A stretch of 64,000 bases of DNA, taken from positions 39,640,950 through 39,704,949 of the forward strand of contig NC_092354.1 in NCBI RefSeq assembly GCF_963676685.1, written 5' to 3'. A model generated the notes under the pieces. It worked only from the letters and a program-made list of their open reading frames with translations, was not told the origin of the DNA and searched no databases. The position numbers and the translations under genes are program-made. The stretch comes from Mytilus edulis. Its lineage: Eukaryota; Mollusca; Bivalvia; Mytilida; Mytilidae. Shown here piece after piece: positions 57,301-64,000 of the stretch (positions within the stretch are counted from its first letter, which is position 1; every line of letters begins with the position of its first letter).

Positions 57301-59560
57301 TTTACTGTGTATGAAATGATGAATCATAAGAGTAAACTTGCACATTGCCTAAGTCGTTAGCTTTGCTGATTGTTGACGGACATACAATGACTTATAGTTC
57401 TTCATTTCTGTGTAACTTGGTCTTACGTAGAGAGTTGTCTCATTGCAAATTACTTTTATATTTAGAATTGCTGTTATCTAAATAAAGGCAAAAGTCGTAT
57501 ACCACTGTTGAAGCTCTCCAACTTCGTATTTGATTATAGTTTTTTGTTAACGAAACACGCTTCTTGTTTACTGTTGTTTGTCATTTGATTTTTTTTCCTT
57601 TTTTATACATGACCTTGTCAGTTTATTTTTGACTTTTAAAATAATATTTTGCCTCTCATTCTCTACCCAAGGAATAGATTAACTTAGCTATATTTGGCAA
57701 AATCTTTCGGAATTTAGGGTCCTCAATGCACTTCACCTTCGTGCTTTGTTTGACCTTTTAATTTTGTTTTATTCGACCGTCATTTGTGACTTTTTTTTGT
57801 AGACAACGTGCGACCTCCAGCAATAAGTTATACCCATATAAAGCAATCAACTATATTACATGTAGGCACCTGCATGCAAAATGGGGAACAATTTTAACCT
57901 TAAAAAAAAGCACCTGATTACAGGAAAAAATCTTTAATAGACGGCTTCAAACGATAACCACTAAATAATAGGAAAGGTCACGGACTCCTGACTTCTGTTG
58001 GTTTCATTTTGAAGTATGCTTTGCAAATTGGTCATGTCTCATTCACTCGCAAACTACATGACTGAGTACTTTGTAATTTACATCTCAATACATTCTATAA
58101 AATCAATCTTTATTATTCATATTTCAAAAAAAATTCCATGTATTCTTTAATTTCTTTTTAGTAAGAAATAGAATTTCACCCCGATTATAAAGTTTATTGT
58201 TACAAGATAACATTATTTTAAGTTGATTTAAAAACATGTGGGAAAGTTAAATAGATCTATCTGTGTCAAAGTTTTATTCTAAAGCGTTGATTTTTACATA
58301 CCAAATAAGTCAAGATAAGAGATTTTGGCAAAATTTGACATTGTCCAATAATCAATGTAAAGTTGCCCATTTTCATTGATTTTTTCGTGGAAACCAAAAT
58401 GAGTACTATTATAGACATCAGGAAATAAACGTAGGTACGTAAATTTTCAAGAAAAGGCTTTTCCTCTATCTAGTCACTGTATTAGTTTTGATTCATCGTG
58501 ATATTGGTCAATAAAAACTAATTTGAAATTTAAGCCAAAAAAGGGGAAATGTTAGGGCCTTTTCTAACCTACTTTGTGAACAAATCAAACAGACATAATA
58601 GGTAAAAATATTTTTTTTTTAAAATAGGGGTACAGCAGTCAACAATGTGTTATAATCTTAATCACTATTAAGACAAACAAATATGTAACAAAAAACACAA
58701 AAAAATTTATCGTATCACAATAACACAATAACGGTATTTATAAGTACAGAGTCACGAAACACAAAAAGGCAAATAGACAAAGCACACTAGCAAAAATGAA
58801 AGACAAGAATTCAAAAATCATCATAGAACAATAACACAATAACGGGATGCATAAATACAGAGCCACATCAAATGAATACCACCATACATATACTAAACAG
58901 TAGAATTAATATTTATAAGTAGTAGTTTCTTCTACTCTTCTAGAGTAACGGAGAAATAAGTAAAAAGGCAAGTCAAAATGAAGAAAAAAGTGTACTTTGC
59001 CTATTGTGTTTCATTCTCATTAAATTGTGCACATTGTACAAAAATAAATGTATGGAAAGAAGATATCAACATTGAAATTGCGAAACAAGTCATTTAAAGC
59101 GTCTCAATGTTTGTATATATTTGAATGGAACGAAAAAATAGACTTAGTCAAAATAGAAGGACCCCGTTTTCTCTGACAAAACCGGATCATGCTTTGATAG
59201 ATTTTTGGAAGAAACCGGGTCATACACTTTGACGGGTTCTTTTTATGTTGACATGACCCGTTATTTCGTACCCTGAACATAATTACAAATATTGAGATGC
59301 ACAAAAAGATAAGTCTTGCAATTTTCCGTCTTAGAATTTTTCTGTCTTTAACTTTCTAGCTAAAGTACAGTTTTCATTTTGGGACACTCAACCGGTTAAA
59401 AATGAAAGCTAATGATGTATTAAAACCTTAATACGTTCTTAATAATGTGACTTTGATAGTCAAGATATTATCTATATTATGGATTGAAAATGTAGGTAGT
59501 GTCCTAAGCAAGAACAAGATAACATACATCTGATTATGTTAATTAATGTCAAGCTTCAAT

Positions 59561-60754
59561 CTACTTCTCACATACATATTGCAACAACGATGTGCAAGAA
59601 CCATCGTTCCATCGGTACGAATCAGATTTGAACAATTCTGCACAATCCTGATTTTTATAATTATTAGGCTGGTTATAGCCCCAGTTCGTGAAATCTACAA
59701 TTGTGTCATCATAAATCCATCGCCATGTTCCTTCTTGGATAATATCATGTGCACCAATTCTCAGTTTATCAATGTTTTTCTCTGAAAAAGATAACATATA
59801 TTGATTTTTCTAAAAACAATGAGCTGCAAAGATTTGATGCATTAGAAATCACATAGTTCCGTAATAAAAACTGTCTGTACTACTTCTTGTGATTATTAGT
59901 TAAATCATGGTGTTTATTAACTGGATTTGCACCAGTGTATCACTATTTGTTCCGATGATATAAGGTTTGACCAAAGTCAGCCAGTATTAAACATGCATAC
60001 ATTATATAACAAGGCTCCGTGTTGAAGACCGTACTTTGACCTTTAATGGTTTACTTTTACAAATTGTGACTTGGATGGAGGTTTTTCTCATTGGCACTTA
60101 TACCACATCTTCTTATATCTATATCGTGCGCCCACAATTCAGACGTTGACGTTTGGTGTTGTAAATCATGCTTGTTTTATTTGTTTCTTTGTATTTTCCT
60201 ATTATCTTGAAAATTATAATTGAACCCGTAACCAGCAAAATTGATCAGCAACACTATGTCTCCAACTAATGTACAAGACTGAATCTGCCAATCGTCTGAT
60301 TATTGCGGTTCCTCTAATTGAAATAAATAAATATATGAATAAACATTATTCTTGTTATGTTCTCGAGATCGCTTCATCCGAAGCATGGGCAATTAAGTAA
60401 ACCAACATGTATTTTCATGATTTCCAGAGAGTATGAATTACTTGTTGATCTATTATCCTTATTAACCGCCATGATTGAAAATATAACAAAGGACTACGGT
60501 AAATAATAAAGAAATATAAACAGTCACGATCAATTGTAATATGAATTAAAGAATGCAACAGCAGTTCAAGGAATAAAATATCCAAAAGTTATCCAGACGT
60601 TTACACACACTCTTCTAAAACAGACATACAATATACAAAGTTATACATCGATCGTTACGGGTGTATACTCACCAATCATAACATGTTGCAGCCAGAGATT
60701 TTCAGATGCATCCACTATTTTAACCAAGTGAGAACCTTTCCTCTGGCAATCATT
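59561..60754 (-). CDS. Locus D: last two exons of a gene A-like CTLD gene, continues beyond window
   Basis: Exon 60754-60673 (82 nt) encodes NDCQRKGSHLVKIVDASENL and then WLQHVMI. Exon 59781-59561 (221 nt, TTTTTCAG to TAG) encodes KLRIGAHDIIQEGTWRWIYD, F-T-N-W, Q-P-N-N, R-W-N-D-G-S-C and QYVCEK. Lengths and phases equal gene A exons 5 and 6, with close similarity through introns and flanks because both sit in segmental duplication copies. The matching upstream exons would lie at roughly 65 kb or beyond, outside the window. The gene A polyadenylation signal is not conserved here. The frame is intact. Confidence 0.8.
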
Positions 60755-61397
60755 CTGAAACGATAAAGTCCAATCAATATGTCTGTCATTTATTTATCAA
60801 TATTGCCACATCAAAGTTTACACTTGCACTATATTTTACGTATTACACAAGAGATCGTCCAAAATCATTTAAGTAAATGTGTATGCATAACTAAAGGTAC
60901 ATGCACAGCACATCATGATGAAGGACGTTTTCAGTCTTAAAATTATGATTTTTTTTTTATAATATTGTATAATTCTTTTAATAAAAGCACTATATCATGT
61001 ATATGTTATACACAGATGAATCATTGTAATAAAAAAAATAGAAATCAACGAAAGACGCGTTATTAAAATATTACGATAGTGGTATCATATTTGGTAAGAA
61101 TTGTAAAGATACCCGTAAATGTATGAATAGGCTAGTAATTTAAGCATGTACATATTCAATTTAAGATAAATTAACAATTGATCAGTTGCTCTAATCGAAA
61201 ATATCAATTGGCCTGGAGAACGGTGCATTGCTATAAGAAAAAACGTAGTGGAAATGTGTACGGTAAATGTGTTTGGTAACGTTCAAAATAGATTATGAAA
61301 TGTGCTAATACCTTCATTGAGACAAAATACAAAATTACTTTTCATGTAGAAGGATGCATCAACACTTTCTTAAAAACAATGGGAAGATCTCTGTAAT

Positions 61398-61845
61398 ATG
61401 GGGACGAAGTCCCCAATAACAGTAGAAAAATCAATAAATAAATTTTTTTAAAATGTGGAAAATTTACCCGAAATTTTCATTGTACTAATTAACTCAAAAT
61501 CGTTCAATTTTTTGGATGTCATGTTTTGAATTCCCGATTCTGCACAGATATCTACAATGTACTTCCTTTTTCCGGTCTCGTTTGTATGAAACTTTGAGTA
61601 ATCTATATTTATGTATATCAGTCTAGTATAAAATAGGAAGGAACGCAATACCAATTTCATTTTTAATAATTCCTTGATATGAAAAAACGTTACCTGATGA
61701 TAGCGTTAAATAACTTAAATAACGTCACAACTAAAATCCATAACAACAGAACCAAAATCGAAAACGTTACAGTATTTCCGTTTCTAATTTTTAACAAATA
61801 TTTACAGGTTACAAAAAAAATTATTCATACAGACTTCGTCCCCAT
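61398..61845 (-). mobile_element. GACGAAGTC element a (inverted relative to b and c)
   Basis: Ends are ATGGGGACGAAGTC and GACTTCGTCCCCAT. Internal blocks (AAAATCGTTCAATTTTTT, AACGTCACAACTAAAATCC) are the reverse complement of those in elements b and c. Confidence 0.8.
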
Positions 61846-62094
61846 TTACAGGTAATACCTGCCTCATATTAATGATTATCTCCAAAGGTCAGTTTTGAAT
61901 TCAATTATATATGTTGGTTACAGATATACTAATATATTCTCTTTTCTGGCATATTTATGAATTAAGTTATTTTGATATCGTTGGAATCATACAAATTATT
62001 TTTAGTAAAAATTCTGCTTTGAAAAATTTGAAATCATGACCAAAGCATAAAACAGTAATTGTATTCTCTAATATGAGGCAGGAAATACCTGTGA

Positions 62095-62531
62095 ATAGGG
62101 ACGAAGTATGATTTTTTTTTAAATCAACCATTTTAAAAGAGAAACGAAAATACCGTAACGTTTCCGATTTTGGTTCTGTTGATAGGGATTTTAGTTGTGA
62201 CGTTATTTAAGTTATTACGTCATATTCAATGTAAACAAAGAAACGCTGTCATCAGGTAACGTTTTTTTTAATAACAAACATTTTTTTTTAAATGAATTAG
62301 TACTAGTTCCTTTCTTAGACTGATAAATATACTTTGTATTCAAAGTCTCATGTAAACAAGACCGGAAACGGAAGTAGATTTCTGGACCGATCCGGAAATT
62401 CAAAAACACGACAAAAAAAATTGAACGATTTTGAGTTCATTAGTACAATGAAAAATTCGGGAAATTTTCCCAATTTTTTTTTTTTTTTTTTTTATTGAAT
62501 TTTCTACTGTAATAGGGGACTTCGTCCCCAT
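62095..62531 (+). mobile_element. GACGAAGTC element b
   Basis: It runs from ATAGGGACGAAGTATG through TTAGTTGTGACGTTATTTAA, GACCGGAAACGGAAGTAGAT and AATTGAACGATTTTGAGTTC to GGGGACTTCGTCCCCAT. It is preceded by TAATATGAGGCAGG. Confidence 0.82.
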
Positions 62532-62556
62532 AATATGAGGCAGGAATAACCTGTGG

Positions 62557-62992
62557 ATGGGGACGAAGTCTATGATTTTTTTTTTAAATCAACAATGTTA
62601 AAAAGAGAAACAGAAACACTGTAACGTTTCCGATTTTGGTTCTGTTGTTAGGGATTTTAGTTGTGACGTTATTTAAGTTATGACGTCATATTCAATGTAA
62701 ACAAAGAAACGTTGTCATCAGGTAACGTTTTTTTTTTAATAACAAACATTTTTTTTAAATGAATTAGTATTAGTTCCTTTCTTAGACTGATACAAATACA
62801 TTTTAATCAAAGTCTCATGTAAACAAGACCGGAAACGGAAGTAGATTTCTGCGCCGAACCGGAAATTCAAAAACACGACAAAAAAAAATTGAACGATTTT
62901 GAGTTCATTAGTACAATGAAAAATTCTGGAAATTTTCCCGATTTTTGTTTTTTTATTGAATTTTCTACTGTAATAGGGGACCTCGTCCCCAT
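62557..62992 (+). mobile_element. GACGAAGTC element c
   Basis: A tandem copy of element b with the same flank (TAATATGAGGCAGG), giving a repeat period of about 462 bp. The right end is GGGGACCTCGTCCCCAT, one change from b. Confidence 0.82.
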
Positions 62993-63219
62993 ATGATTCG
63001 GCTACAGTAGAAAAATAAAAACAAATATTCCTACATTTTTCATCTTAAGACTTTAGTTATGTGTAGCCTCTTTCAGCAGTGCACGTCAAGTTTCAATTAA
63101 AAAGCATAATATAATATGCTGTTGCTGTAAGGATTTGATGTGTTCATCATTGTTCAAGGTAACCTTTGTGTTGTAGTAAATGTTAGGATAAGGAAATGTA
63201 AAGCCATTTCAAGGCCATT

Positions 63220-63345
63220 TTTAAAATTGAAAATGGAAATGGGGAATGTGTCAAAGAGACAACAACCCGACCAAAGAGCAGAAAACAGGCGAAGACCACC
63301 AATGGGCATTCAACACAGCGAGATATGCACGCACCAGTAGACGTG
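63220..63345 (+). mobile_element. R3 fragment
   Basis: It holds GAATGTGTCAAAGAGACAAC, CCCGACCAAAGAGCAGAAAA and ACCACCAATGGGCATTCAAC, the 5' portion of R3 as at 25225. Confidence 0.6.
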
Positions 63346-63927
63346 AACACATCAGCGTACAGTAACGACCATCTCCAAAACTTTAGTACGCCTTATATCC
63401 CTAAGAAATCAGAAGCATGATACAAAAAGGCAACGGTAGTATACCGGTGTTCAAAAGTTATAAATCATTTGAGAAAAAAACAAATCTGGGTTACAAACTA
63501 AAATCCAGGTTACATGTCAGTTACCGGAATCAAAACATGTTTAATAATTGAGGGTTTTCGTAGACACAACAGCCCTTTTTGTTATATGGAATATATATCT
63601 TGAAATCTTGATCATTAAACAAAGAATTATATATGGATCAGAGCCGTACGGAACCTTTTTCTAGTTGATGATGATAACCTTAAAAACCTACACATTCCTG
63701 ATCGAACGAGTTCACTACAAATGGGTCAAAACATGTATATATGTGTAAAGTCATTATAAATCAATAGTTTATTATGCCATTCCCTAGCTGACCCTGCCTG
63801 TAATAAGATATTATTTTGTACATGTTGTATCCCCAAGCAGGAATACAAATTCCATTAACGATTCAGAAGTAGCGAAAAGAGCAAATGTATTAGTATGTAT
63901 TTGGTGTACTGTTTTGAAAATCTTTTT

Positions 63928-64000
63928 ATTATATTTTAAAAAGTTTTATATCAATAGTTATTATTCATAACAAATACTGAAACGCCTGCTAAACACGTTA
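63928..64000 (+). repeat. Segmental duplication copy 3, resumed
   Basis: The stretch TTATATTTTAAAAAGTTT...AAATACTGAAACGC...GCTAAACAC matches copy 1 at about 5610-5675 and runs off the window. Confidence 0.75.

Larger units (their letters stand above)
56391..61326 (+). repeat. Segmental duplication copy 3 (contains locus D)
   Basis: It parallels copy 1 through the CTLD exons and beyond to GTGCTAATACCTTCATTGAG. Similarity to copy 1 position about 5610 onward (TTATATTTTAAAAAGTTT) resumes only at 63928, so about 2.6 kb separates the two parts. Confidence 0.85.
61327..63927. mobile_element. 2.6-kb block splitting duplication copy 3
   Basis: Copy 1 is contiguous where this block stands. It holds three related palindrome-ended elements, an R3 fragment (63220-63345) and otherwise unassigned AT-rich sequence. 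No coding frame is supported. Clear target duplications were not found, so insertion here rather than deletion in copy 1 is inferred from the element content. Confidence 0.6.

Overview
The window looks like nuclear DNA of a marine bivalve, most probably a mussel (Mytilus or a close relative). This rests on AT-rich sequence, short phase-compatible exons separated by long repeat-filled introns, and dense interspersed repeats of types I recognise from mussel genomes. No search was run, so the genus is an inference. I see no rRNA, tRNA or CRISPR array and nothing bacterial.

Layout. (1) 3.8-13.1 kb, minus strand: a complete six-exon gene (gene A) for a secreted protein of about 330 residues: signal peptide, PAN/apple-like module, small Cys-rich module, CCP/sushi module, C-type lectin domain (CTLD). 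(2) 20.0-27.5 kb, plus strand: a divergent five-exon paralogue (gene B, about 362 residues). Its first three exons match gene A in length (345, 88 and 171 nt) and in phase, but its C-terminus is an F-type (fucolectin, F5/8C-like) lectin domain instead of a CTLD. (3) 28-35 kb: a repeat-rich stretch with nested elements, a dead Penelope-like reverse transcriptase and a Tc1-like remnant. (4) 35.3-39.1 kb and 45.3-48.4 kb, plus strand: two tandem copies of a gene joining a Mab-21/cGAS-like nucleotidyltransferase region to a C-terminal MYND zinc finger. Each copy is open throughout except for in-frame stops (two TGA in the first, one TAG in the second). (5) 51.6-52.6 kb, plus: the last two exons of another CTLD without visible upstream exons. 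(6) 59.6-60.8 kb, minus: the last two exons of a further gene A paralogue, whose upstream exons would lie beyond the window.

A segmental duplication occurs three times (about 1-5.64 kb; 48.72-50.53 kb; 56.39-61.33 kb resuming at 63.93 kb). Copies 1 and 3 carry the CTLD 3' exons. Copy 2 lacks an interspersed repeat present in 1 and 3, so it preserves the empty site and orders the duplications. Copy 3 is split by about 2.6 kb holding three 'GGGGACGAAGTC'-ended palindromic elements.

Together the genes suggest an innate-recognition neighbourhood: secreted lectins sharing an N-terminal scaffold with exchangeable carbohydrate-binding C-termini, next to intracellular cGAS-like receptor relatives that appear to be decaying or polymorphic. 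The immune role is inferred from the protein families.
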